Assembly (NCBI GenBank): GCA_964594635.1
Contig: CAZQMV010000017.1
Span: forward strand, 1-37,523
DNA length: 37,523 nucleotides
Direction: 5' to 3'
DNA from: Berkiella sp964594635
Lineage (GTDB): Bacteria > Pseudomonadota > Gammaproteobacteria > Berkiellales > Berkiellaceae
The notes beneath the pieces are model-generated. The model ran no database searches. It was not told the origin of the DNA and saw nothing but the letters and a program-made list of their open reading frames with translations. The translations under genes and the position numbers were made by a program. Positions within the stretch are counted from its first letter, which is position 1, and every line of letters starts with the position of its first letter. Below are positions 16,005 through 23,398 of this stretch, in pieces.

Positions 16005-16247
16005 TTACGCTACTTGATACTCAACTGCTGCTGGTCTGAAATAGGATTGAACGATGGTTTGAGGTGGGTAGAAATAGTTATGAATACCGTGAATCGCATT
16101 AATCGTGCCATAAACGATAAGTTCGACTATGACTTGTTCTAGGATCTCAACGCACACATAAAATAGGATTTCTCCAAGAGCCTCAATAAACTCATCATCT
16201 CCGCCCGCAGATACCACTTGTAATTCTTCTGCCGTTAAGACACGCAT
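16005..16247 (-). CDS. Double-glycine leader peptide, microcin/bacteriocin-like precursor (1)
   Basis: The 80-residue product begins MRVLTAEELQVVSAGG, a textbook double-glycine leader: Leu, Glu-Leu and Val at the positions read by C39 peptidases, then GG. The predicted mature part is 64 residues, acidic then strongly hydrophobic (LFYVCVEILEQVIVELIVYG), ending in an aromatic tail. The ribosome site is AAGGTG. No peptidase-ABC exporter or immunity gene is adjacent. It may be a class II microcin, a signalling peptide or an orphan. Two more precursors are at 19150 and 32012. Confidence 0.7.
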   Translation of the reverse strand: MRVLTAEELQVVSAGGDDEFIEALGEILFYVCVEILEQVIVELIVYGTINAIHGIHNYFYPPQTIVQSYFRPAAVEYQVA

Positions 16248-16383
16248 TGCACACCTTATTTGAAATAGTTAGCTAGTTTATGAATAGTAACGAGGTGCTA
16301 GAATCAATGCAATAAAAAGGTTTATCTATATAATAATAAGTTTGATAACAAACATGTAAAATGCCTCATTATTTCAATTTCGC

Positions 16384-16483
16384 NNNNNNNNNNNNNNNNN
16401 NNNNNNNNNNNNNNNNNNNNNNNNNNNNNNNNNNNNNNNNNNNNNNNNNNNNNNNNNNNNNNNNNNNNNNNNNNNNNNNNNNN
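16384..16483. other. Assembly gap (100 N) in a tandem repeat
   Basis: There are 100 N directly before four visible copies of a 19-bp tandem repeat. The gap is a placeholder, and the true array is probably longer. Confidence 0.95.
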
Positions 16484-16559
16484 AGGACATCCAAAGCTTC
16501 GCAGGACATCCAAAGCTTCGCAGGACATCCAAAGCTTCGCAGGACATCCAAAGCTTCAC
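16484..16559. repeat. 19-bp tandem repeat array
   Basis: Four head-to-tail units of AGGACATCCAAAGCTTCGC (the last ends in CAC) are followed by a partial unit AGGACTA. It directly abuts the stop codon of the minus-strand gene ending at 16564 and continues into the gap on the left. There are no spacers, so it is not CRISPR. Each unit contains the AGGACATCCA core scattered elsewhere in the window. Confidence 0.95.
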
Positions 16560-16563
16560 AGGA

Positions 16564-17283
16564 CTAAATATTAAACTTCAGCTTAAGTGTTTCGCATAAT
16601 TGTTCATAAGCCGTATCTTTTAATGGTTCACCATGCGCACTCAACAGATGCTTAAATTGCAACGATTTCAGTTTTTTGAGTTCTTCCATATCAGGCTTGC
16701 AAGCGCCTATCCAAGTGTCTGGAATATTCGCGGCTTTTATTAAGCCTTGTTCTTGAAAAGCTTTTGCAGTTGATTCACTAAAGAACTCATCCGCATAAGT
16801 CCAATTTTGAATGCTATCACAGCTAATCAGTACGGAGCTTTCTTCAATCTTGTGGATCAATATCGCTTCAGGATGGAGAGTTGTTGTAAAGTCAAAGAGG
16901 GCACAATGCGTAAAGGGCATGGGTCCACCAACGTCTAAAAGCCTATCAGTTTTACGACCACTTTGATGCTCCATGTTTTTAAGTGCCCAAAGCGTTGCTT
17001 GATAGTGATCAAGGTAGAATTCATCATCATAACCATGAAAGGCACCTATTCTAACCACATTGATGACTTTACCCAAAGTGTTAAGCTTCGCCAGCCCTTC
17101 ATCGTTTAAGCGAACGGTATTGATTAAAGAAAGGTTTTGCCCATCACGAACAATAATCATATTGCGGCTGGTTTGAATATCAACCCCGTCATGATGAATA
17201 TGATTTGTCCCTGTCACCATAAAAATATGGTTAAATACCTCTTTGATTTTACCATGAGGCTGGATTTCTCTGTAATTTGGCAT
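16564..17283 (-). CDS. Metallo-beta-lactamase-fold-like protein lacking the HxHxDH motif
   Basis: The 239-residue soluble protein has the layout of an MBL-fold hydrolase: an early MIIVRDGQNLSLINTVRL strand pair, GKVINVVRIGAFHGYDDEFYLDHY where the metal motif normally lies, a DVGGPMPFT.CALF loop, SSVLISCDSIQNW, and the closing HLLSAHGEPL. The first His cluster is replaced by AFHGYDDEFY, so zinc binding may be altered or lost. It is related to other MBL-like proteins of unknown substrate. Its stop codon touches the 19-bp tandem repeat array, so the C-terminus could have been shaped by the repeat. Confidence 0.65.
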   Translation of the reverse strand: MPNYREIQPHGKIKEVFNHIFMVTGTNHIHHDGVDIQTSRNMIIVRDGQNLSLINTVRLNDEGLAKLNTLGKVINVVRIGAFHGYDDEFYLDHYQATLWALKNMEHQSGRKTDRLLDVGGPMPFTHCALFDFTTTLHPEAILIHKIEESSVLISCDSIQNWTYADEFFSESTAKAFQEQGLIKAANIPDTWIGACKPDMEELKKLKSLQFKHLLSAHGEPLKDTAYEQLCETLKLKFNI

Positions 17284-17306
17284 TCTGAACCTTTTTGCTA
17301 TTGAAC

Positions 17307-17756
17307 TTAAGATCGCATTGTTACAACGAAAGTGCCGTAATAATTAACCGCCAATCGATCAGCTTGGTAAATTTTTGCGCAAAGAATGATACGTGCTTTG
17401 CCTTTTTTATTAAACGCTTTGCTAAACTTTTCCCAGCTAACACTGTCAGGTTGGGAACAGATGGCTTTAAAATCGCTTGTTACCGGAAGCAAGTAATCAA
17501 TTTCACTGCGGGAAATAACGATTTCGATTTTTTCTAGCTGATGAATAAATTGCTTATAAAGGAAACTCCAACATGCCAAAGTGGCAACAGCATGCAAACT
17601 GCCACCAAAAGCAGTCATTTTGTGATTGATATTATTTTTAAGCGGTGCATTAACAATAATATTGTTATGTGGATCAAGTTCTAACGCAATACCGAGTGCA
17701 TTGGTGATTGGAATATGTTCAGCCAAATAGGCTTGTATTATGTTTATATCACTCAT
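17307..17756 (-). CDS. YiiD C-terminal domain thioesterase-like protein
   Basis: The 149-residue product matches the YiiD_C hotdog family: an AYLAEHIPITNALGI opening, NAPLKNNINHKMTAFGGSLHAVATLACWSFLY with the catalytic-type N-H...FGGS helix, SRSEIDYLLPVTSDF, and KKGKARIILCAKIY. In E. coli this domain is fused to a GNAT domain; here it stands alone. I chose ATG at 17756, with GTGAGA upstream; an in-frame ATG at 17771 lacks a ribosome site. Substrate is unknown, probably an acyl thioester. Confidence 0.87.
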   Translation of the reverse strand: MSDINIIQAYLAEHIPITNALGIALELDPHNNIIVNAPLKNNINHKMTAFGGSLHAVATLACWSFLYKQFIHQLEKIEIVISRSEIDYLLPVTSDFKAICSQPDSVSWEKFSKAFNKKGKARIILCAKIYQADRLAVNYYGTFVVTMRS

Positions 17757-17935
17757 TTGGATCTCACTCATTGAATTGTTGCTGATTATACCATCATATC
17801 CATTGCAGGTAAGATCACATCTAGATAGTTAACCGACAATATACCATTATCCAATGCCAGGTAGTCCCCCAAGCCTTTGATTGATATACTTCCGTTTGTT
17901 AAAACTCTAAAGTCAAAAGTTCTGGGATCCAATCA

Positions 17936-19135
17936 ATGATCAAACGATTCTTTCGTCCAATTGCAAACATGTCAACATGGGAAACAGGCTTGGCCATTTT
18001 CTCAATGTTTTTTGGAGCGGGTAATGTGGTGTTCCCATTGATTATGGGTAGAGATTCCGGTGATATGATTTGGGTCGGTATCATAGGCTTGATGCTTACT
18101 GCGGTTTTAGGACCTTTGCTAGGTCTTTATGCAACGATTCTCCAAGATGGCCAAGCAGGTAAATTATTCTTTAAAATTGGAAAAATACCCGGTGTTACTC
18201 TGATGGTAATTGGTTTGGTGATGCTCGGACCCTTTGCCATTATGCCGCGTTGCTTTACAGTGGCCTATGGCGCAATCACACCTTATTTCCCAGCGTTAAA
18301 CTTATTTTGGTTCACTATGATTGCAGGGGGCGCGACGCTTGCCTGTATTTATCGAAGAGAACAAGTACTTGCCATTTTAGGCTATGTATTATCGCCAGCT
18401 TTAGTGACTTGTTTATTAATCATAATTTATAAAGGGCTCACCACCGTTGGAAAAGTCGATCCCACTGTGCAAGCCAGTGCCATGAAGGCTTTTGGGCTAG
18501 GTTTTGATGGGGGCTATTATACATTGGATTTGATGTGCTCGATTTTTTATTGCGCGGCAACCTGGGCACTATTGAGTTATCAAAAAGAAGCAGCCGAAAA
18601 GCAAGGCAAAGAATACTCGGTTGTCTTAACTTGCTTTTGGGCAAGTATTATTTCAGTTGTTTTGTTGGCCATCATTTATGTGGGGTTGGCTTTTTCAGCA
18701 GCGAATCATAATGCCTCATTATTGAATGTGCCCCGCCATCAGATTTTAATTCATTTAAGTTTTATCATTCTTCATTCAAAATTGGCGCTGGTTTCCAACA
18801 TAGCCATTGCTTTAGCTTGCTTTACCACGGCGTTAGGGGCCGGTGTGACTTTTGCAGATATCATTTGCGATGAGTTTAAGCGATCCGATATGTTTAAACA
18901 TATTGATATCCCTTATTTCCCTTTGGCCTTCGTTGTCGTGCTTGTGACAGTCATTTTGGCGAACTTAGGCTTTGAAGGGTTAATGCGCATTATTGATCCT
19001 GTTGTTCATATTATTTATCCTTCAGTAGTTACTTTGGCGATTGCCAGCATTATTGAAAAAATATTTAAGGTAAATATCATCAAAATAGCTGTGTTAATCA
19101 CTTTTGTGGTGACGTTGGCATTATATTTTATTTGA
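17936..19135 (+). CDS. brnQ: BrnQ-type branched-chain amino acid:cation symporter
   Basis: This is a LIVCS-family transporter for leucine, isoleucine and valine, with 399 residues and about 12 membrane segments. The signature FSMFFGAGNVVFPLIMG is near residues 22-38, followed by GLMLTAVLGPLLGLYA, IMPRCFTVAYGAI and FTTALGAGVTFADIICDEF. It is slightly shorter than E. coli BrnQ. Many Legionellales and Chlamydiae are auxotrophic for these amino acids, so it probably imports them from the host; that is inference. The 19150 double-glycine peptide starts 14 bp after its stop, an operon-like spacing. Confidence 0.92.
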   Translation: MIKRFFRPIANMSTWETGLAIFSMFFGAGNVVFPLIMGRDSGDMIWVGIIGLMLTAVLGPLLGLYATILQDGQAGKLFFKIGKIPGVTLMVIGLVMLGPFAIMPRCFTVAYGAITPYFPALNLFWFTMIAGGATLACIYRREQVLAILGYVLSPALVTCLLIIIYKGLTTVGKVDPTVQASAMKAFGLGFDGGYYTLDLMCSIFYCAATWALLSYQKEAAEKQGKEYSVVLTCFWASIISVVLLAIIYVGLAFSAANHNASLLNVPRHQILIHLSFIILHSKLALVSNIAIALACFTTALGAGVTFADIICDEFKRSDMFKHIDIPYFPLAFVVVLVTVILANLGFEGLMRIIDPVVHIIYPSVVTLAIASIIEKIFKVNIIKIAVLITFVVTLALYFI

Positions 19136-19149
19136 TAAGTAGTAAAAAC

Positions 19150-19413
19150 ATGAAAGAGATTGATAAAAAATTATTAGATGAAATAGGCGGCGGGTTTTAT
19201 GCTCCGCTTATTTGGGGATCCGTTCTTGGAACAATAGGTTATACCGTCAGTAACAAGTATGATTTTCATTTAAGCGGATTGTTAGTCGCTGCTATGGGCG
19301 GTGGGTTAACAGGTTATTTAGAGCCTTTTGGTGCATTAGGTAAAGTACTGCAAGTAATCAATGTTGCTCTTACCTCAGAAGTGGTCAGCTATATTCAGAC
19401 GGGTGAATTGTAA
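19150..19413 (+). CDS. Double-glycine leader peptide, microcin/bacteriocin-like precursor (2)
   Basis: The 87-residue product begins MKEIDKKLLDEIGGG, fitting a double-glycine leader. The predicted core (about 72 residues) is Gly-rich and hydrophobic with GSVLGTIGYTVS and LLVAAMGGGLTGYL, like class II membrane-active bacteriocins. It starts 14 bp after brnQ. An in-frame TTG at 19132 overlaps the brnQ end and would lengthen the leader, but the ATG fits the leader pattern. The ribosome site is poor (AAGTAG), so coupling to brnQ is likely. No immunity gene or exporter is adjacent. Confidence 0.65.
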   Translation: MKEIDKKLLDEIGGGFYAPLIWGSVLGTIGYTVSNKYDFHLSGLLVAAMGGGLTGYLEPFGALGKVLQVINVALTSEVVSYIQTGEL

Positions 19414-19427
19414 GTTAAAAACATTGT

Positions 19428-19437
19428 AGGACATCCA
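19428..19437 (+). repeat. Dispersed repeat core AGGACATCCA
   Basis: The core follows ATTGT, as at 32921 and 37325. It lies 15 bp after the stop of the second double-glycine peptide. The rest of the 165-bp spacer before the MFS gene holds only an imperfect inverted repeat (CCAACATAG near 19455 against CTATGTTAGTTGG near 19511). Confidence 0.6.
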
Positions 19438-19578
19438 TCCGTTTTCTTTGATTAACCAACATAGATTTTTATCACTTTTTATGTTTAATTATGGAGTGAA
19501 TCATTTTAACTATGTTAGTTGGCTTTGTATTCCTCTCGGTTTATCAAGCATTGAACTCTAAATAGGATCATAACCTTT

Positions 19579-20865
19579 ATGAAAACGCTGTCTTCAATGA
19601 GAGCCGCCTTCACGATGTGCTTTTTGGGCATGCTTTTTTACTGTTATGAATATTATCTCCGCGTTGCGCCTAGCGTGATGAAAGTAGAGCTACAAACCAG
19701 CTTTCATTTAACAGAAACATCATTTGGCTATTTAGTGGCATTTTATTATTACGCTTATACCCTTATGCAGATCCCTGTTGGTTTAAGTATTGATAAGTTT
19801 GGACCACGACGCGTTTTAACCTTTGCTTGTGCCATCTGTGCGTTGGGAACCTATTGCTTTGCAACCACCACTTATACACCTATCGCTCAATTAGCTCGGT
19901 TCATGATTGGTTTTGGATCCGCTTTTGCCTATGTAGGCGTTTTAAAACTGACCAACGATTGGTTACCTTCTAAATATTTTGCACCGGTTACCGGTCTTTG
20001 TAACACCTTAGGGATGTTAGGGGCTATTTTTGGTGAAGTCTCTATGGAGTATTTAGTCGAGATCATAGGCTGGCAAGCGACTTTGAATTATGCCGTTATT
20101 GCGGGCGTGATGTTAATGCTGACATTGTGGCTTGTATTAAAGGACAAGGGAGCAGAGTCGCCCCGTAGCGACACCCAAACACTAAAGTTCGGAGCAATAT
20201 TAAAAGCATTGCTTATGCTGACAAGAAATCGTCAAATGTGGATCATAGGACTCATTGGCTGTTTTACTTTCTTGCCCATTTCAGGTTTTGCTGAAGTGTG
20301 GGCTCCAAATTATCTTGAAAACGTGGGTTTAACAAAATCGCAAGCGGCATGGGCTTCATCGTTAGTGTTTTTAGGTTTTGCTTTTGGTGCGCCGACTTGG
20401 GGATATTTTTCCGAATGGATCAACAGTAGACGATTACCCTTAATTATAGGCTCTATAGCAGCCGCCATTAGCATGTTATATGTTCTTTGGATGCCTTCTG
20501 AAAATGTGGGGATCATCTATACGATGTTATTTCTGACCGGTTTTTTTGCAAGCGTTGAAATCCTCATTTTTGCAGTAGGTAACGATATTTCAGATTCACG
20601 CGCTAGCGCAACAGCCGCCGCTTTTTCGAACATGGTTATTACTATTGCGGGTGCACTATTGGCGCCTATTATCGGCCTCATATTAGATAACTCGTTAAAA
20701 GCATCAGGATCAGCAATACCGTCACTGACACATTACTGTGCAGCATTGACCATTATTCCTGCGTGCTTGATCGTCGCAAGTATTCTTTCATTAATACTTA
20801 AAGAATCACATCCAAAATCTGTTACTGTACAAAGCGGTATTCAAATAGCGAAGCGGCCAATTTGA
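19579..20865 (+). CDS. Major facilitator superfamily transporter
   Basis: The 428-residue protein has 12 membrane segments. Motif A is GLSIDKFGPRRV (about 74-85), and the N-terminal YCYEYYLRVAPSVM resembles MFS proteins common in Legionella, Coxiella and Rickettsia. The TM4-5 region ARFMIGFGSAFAYVG and LCNTLGMLGAIFGE is well kept. Substrate cannot be told. A 125-bp piece of a closely related gene lies at 32942-33066. The ATG has AGGAT 13 nt upstream, a loose spacing; a second ATG lies at 19597. Confidence 0.9.
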   Translation: MKTLSSMRAAFTMCFLGMLFYCYEYYLRVAPSVMKVELQTSFHLTETSFGYLVAFYYYAYTLMQIPVGLSIDKFGPRRVLTFACAICALGTYCFATTTYTPIAQLARFMIGFGSAFAYVGVLKLTNDWLPSKYFAPVTGLCNTLGMLGAIFGEVSMEYLVEIIGWQATLNYAVIAGVMLMLTLWLVLKDKGAESPRSDTQTLKFGAILKALLMLTRNRQMWIIGLIGCFTFLPISGFAEVWAPNYLENVGLTKSQAAWASSLVFLGFAFGAPTWGYFSEWINSRRLPLIIGSIAAAISMLYVLWMPSENVGIIYTMLFLTGFFASVEILIFAVGNDISDSRASATAAAFSNMVITIAGALLAPIIGLILDNSLKASGSAIPSLTHYCAALTIIPACLIVASILSLILKESHPKSVTVQSGIQIAKRPI

Positions 20866-20881
20866 ATATTGATGGGATCCC

Positions 20882-21208
20882 ATGGCAACTAGCAAAAGTA
20901 CAATCGAATATTTATTAGAACAAATAGAGCAAGCAGGTTCTGTCTCTGCTCGAAAAATGTTTGGTGAATATGCTATCTATTGTGATGGCAGAGTGGTTGC
21001 TTTAGTTTGCGATGATCAGCTTTATCTAAAGCCAACGGCAGTAGGTAAAAAGTTCATTGGCAAGGTATCTGAGGCGTCTCCTTTTCCAGGTGCAAAGCTT
21101 TGGTATCTTATCTCTGGTGAGCAATGGGATGATGCAGATTGGCTAACAGAGCTGATAAGAAGATCTGCATCTGAAATCCCCTTACCCAAGCCCAAAAAGA
21201 AGAAATAA
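20882..21208 (+). CDS. TfoX N-terminal domain protein
   Basis: The 108-residue product is the TfoX/Sxy N-terminal domain alone: LLEQIEQAGSVSARKMFGEYAIYCDG, ALVCDDQLYLKP, and the WYLISGEQWDDADWLTELI end. Full-length TfoX controls competence genes; stand-alone N-domains have unknown roles. The tail is Lys-rich (KPKKKK). It starts 16 bp after the MFS stop and could be co-transcribed with it. GGGA precedes the ATG. Confidence 0.9.
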   Translation: MATSKSTIEYLLEQIEQAGSVSARKMFGEYAIYCDGRVVALVCDDQLYLKPTAVGKKFIGKVSEASPFPGAKLWYLISGEQWDDADWLTELIRRSASEIPLPKPKKKK

Positions 21209-21261
21209 ACATTAGAGCCTGTTGATTCTTTAGTTATGAACTAATTGGTAACTGTTAGCGC

Positions 21262-21274
21262 AGGACATCCAAAA
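21262..21274 (+). repeat. Dispersed repeat core in the leader of the GNAT gene
   Basis: AGGACATCCAAAA lies just before an in-frame ATG at 21280 that is not the best start. The repeat is therefore in the 5' leader of the acetyltransferase gene. Confidence 0.6.
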
Positions 21275-21309
21275 ATTCTATGATAGGTTTGACAGAAGGA
21301 GAAAGTCTT

Positions 21310-21843
21310 GTGAAGACATTTGAATCGCCTCGTTTAGTATTTAGACCATTTCAATATCATGACGCTGAACTCATCTATACCTATCTTCAAGAAAAAGAAA
21401 TCATTGATAATACCCTTAGCATTCCTTACCCCTATGAAAAAGGCATGGCGCAAGAATGGATCTCTATGCATGAGCAGCAACAACATTTAGGTGATTTTAA
21501 ATTCGCGATTGTATTGAAGGCTGATAATACATTAATCGGTGCGATTGAAATCGTTGTTAATGATGAATTTCAACATGGCGTTTTAGGATATTGGCTTGCT
21601 AAACCTTATTGGAATCAAGGATACGCAACTGAAGCACTTGGTAGAATCATCCAATTTGGTTTTGAAGATCTGGGTTTACATAAAATTGTAGGTGAATATT
21701 TTGATACTAACCCAAGCTCTGGGCGTGTGATGGAAAAGAATGGTATGCAATTAGAGGGTAAATTACGTCAACACAAAAAGAAGTGGGGACAATTTGTGAA
21801 TATCGATATGCGAGGTATTTTGAAGTCGGAGTGGGGTAGGTAA
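21310..21843 (+). CDS. GNAT family N-acetyltransferase (RimJ/RimL-like)
   Basis: The 177-residue acetyltransferase has FESPRLVFRPFQYHDAELIY at the N-terminus, LIGAIEIV, GYWLAKPYWNQGYATEAL (the acetyl-CoA binding Q/R-x-x-G-x-A loop is NQGYAT), and GLHKIVGEYFDTNPSSGRVMEKNGM, all typical of RimJ/RimL-type GNATs. The GTG start at 21310 has AGAAGGAG 8 nt upstream; the ATG at 21280 has none and adds a non-family N-terminus. The target could be a protein N-terminus, an aminoglycoside-like compound or a small molecule. Confidence 0.9.
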   Translation: MKTFESPRLVFRPFQYHDAELIYTYLQEKEIIDNTLSIPYPYEKGMAQEWISMHEQQQHLGDFKFAIVLKADNTLIGAIEIVVNDEFQHGVLGYWLAKPYWNQGYATEALGRIIQFGFEDLGLHKIVGEYFDTNPSSGRVMEKNGMQLEGKLRQHKKKWGQFVNIDMRGILKSEWGR

Positions 21844-21874
21844 TTCGTTAGCCATCTTCAACAATAATGTATGT

Positions 21875-21891
21875 AAAATGCTGGCATTTTT
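21875..21891 (+). terminator. Possible terminator after the GNAT gene
   Basis: AAAATG (21875-21880) pairs with CATTTT around a CTGG loop and is followed by T. The stem is AT-rich, so it is weak. The rest of the 200-bp spacer to 22045 holds nothing else I can name. Confidence 0.35.
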
Positions 21892-22044
21892 AAGAATATG
21901 TATGTGTGGTACCACGTTAAGTGAAAGATGAGGTTTTCACTTCGTCAAAGAAATAGAAATAATGTAATAGTTTTAATGATGGGATTATATTGAACAAGCG
22001 TTATTTGATAATCAAGTCATCAGATATAGAACAACTATTAATCA

Positions 22045-22998
22045 TTACAGACTAGGTGGCTTCGTCGTTGGTGATACCACATTTTCATCATGTAATTCTT
22101 TATCAGCTGATGCCTTTTTTTTAGATGTTTTATTTCTATTCGTTGCTTGTGCGAATGCGAAAGCAACCGCAGGAGGTTTAGCAGCTGCAGGAGGTTTAGC
22201 ATCATGAGCACGTTGCTGTTTTTTGAGATCCATTTGACCTGCATCCGTTAAAGTAAATTGCAAATGTTCTCCGTTCTTTTCATCATATCGTAATAATCCC
22301 TTTTTGCTTTCTTCTGGACCTTTTAACTTGCTGGCTAAAAATTTTGCGCCATGTTTCATACTGCCCGAAGCATCCCGACGAATATCTGCGCTTTCAGTCT
22401 CAGGTTTTACATATAAAAATTTGTTACCCTTTTCATCTTGGCACAGTGCAAATGCTGCCGTTTTAAAATTAGAAGGTAATGGGATAATATCCGTGTTGTC
22501 TGTTGATTGCATATCGATACCAAAATGACCATCCTCAGGATGAATTATTTGTTTATTAAAATGCGATGAAGTTCGACTATAGGTTGGATTTTTATCATCA
22601 TTGTCAGGTGCGGCATAACTTGAATAAGTTTGAAAAACTGACTGTAATGAGCGAGCGGCACTACTATGGACGGCCGATGCTGAAAAGATATTTTCACATC
22701 CATTTTTAAGTAACTGATAAAGCGTTTCGATATTTTTCATAGAGAGAGTAAACATTCCTTTACCAAAAGGTTCTCCATTTTTGAACGATTGTTCGGTTAA
22801 ACACCATACAATGCGAGCCATATTTTGGCGGAGATCATCCTTTTCAACTTTCTCTCCATTGTTAATTTTCCTGAGTAATTCCATACCTTCTTGTGCATAT
22901 TGCTTTGCCTGCTCTTTTGTGACGTCCTGGCAATGTTTTTGAACGTAAGTTTCAAAGTCCATTCTTGTAGTTGCACTCACAGTGGACTTATTAGCCAT
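22045..22998 (-). CDS. Hypothetical protein, candidate effector
   Basis: The 317-residue protein has no signal peptide or membrane segment. The N-terminal 120 residues are helical. The block from about residue 150 to 225 reads HFGIDMQ, AAFALCQDEKGNKFLYVKPE and HGAKFLASKL. The last 60 residues are low complexity with a repeated AAAKPPA pattern and a Lys/Ser tail, which looks disordered and may be flexible for secretion. The K-x-E/HG layout is reminiscent of orphan Legionella proteins, but I cannot assign a family. The ribosome site (AAAAGAG) is good. It is divergent from the Ank-RasGEF gene across a 400-bp spacer. Confidence 0.6.
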   Translation of the reverse strand: MANKSTVSATTRMDFETYVQKHCQDVTKEQAKQYAQEGMELLRKINNGEKVEKDDLRQNMARIVWCLTEQSFKNGEPFGKGMFTLSMKNIETLYQLLKNGCENIFSASAVHSSAARSLQSVFQTYSSYAAPDNDDKNPTYSRTSSHFNKQIIHPEDGHFGIDMQSTDNTDIIPLPSNFKTAAFALCQDEKGNKFLYVKPETESADIRRDASGSMKHGAKFLASKLKGPEESKKGLLRYDEKNGEHLQFTLTDAGQMDLKKQQRAHDAKPPAAAKPPAVAFAFAQATNRNKTSKKKASADKELHDENVVSPTTKPPSL

Positions 22999-23095
22999 AA
23001 AGAACTCTTTTTACTACCTATTACATTGATTTATTTTATAACATAAGAAGAATGATTGCTGCTATGTCAGCCTGCTTTTTTGCTGTTAGGTCGAA

Positions 23096-23149
23096 TACAC
23101 CCAATACACCCAATACACCCAATACACCCAATACACCCAATACACCCAA
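23096..23149. repeat. 9-bp tandem repeat (6 copies)
   Basis: Six perfect head-to-tail copies of TACACCCAA are followed directly by TACACTTCAAC. The array runs into the left arm of the hairpin at 23144-23190, so the repeated unit seems to have grown out of that arm. Confidence 0.95.
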
Positions 23150-23192
23150 TACACTTCAACAGATGCTTCGCTTCTTGAAGTGTATTGGGTAT
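23144..23192. repeat. Hairpin repeat, third copy of the CACTTCAA module
   Basis: The 16-bp arms ACCCAATACACTTCAA (23144-23159) and TTGAAGTGTATTGGGT (23175-23190) are perfect, with a 15-nt loop. The arm and loop are the same as at 5812-5852. The rest of the 400-bp spacer (22999-23398) is AT-rich and should hold promoters for both flanking genes; I see no clear one. Confidence 0.9.
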
Positions 23193-23398
23193 ATAACAGG
23201 TAAGCTTGATTGCAATTAATTGCTGAAATATTGAGAGAAATGTTTTTTATTGTAAAAAAATATGCTATAAAACTGTTTAAATTTTAAAATTCAACCGAGC
23301 AAGTTATTCACATTTTGATGTGCGGAAGTTAATTTTTATTTAAATTAGCTGATCATCAAAAATATTTTTTCTAATTTTGATTAAGCAGGGAAGCATTA

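Noticed and set aside
16484..16559. CRISPR array
   Set aside because: The 19-bp units are contiguous without spacers, and no cas genes are present.
21280..21309. N-terminal extension of the GNAT gene from ATG 21280
   Set aside because: It begins next to the dispersed repeat, has no ribosome site, and GTG 21310 has AGAAGGAG 8 nt upstream.
23096..23149. CRISPR or replication-origin iterons
   Set aside because: The 9-bp units are perfect and contiguous, with no spacers, no DnaA boxes seen and no replication gene nearby.
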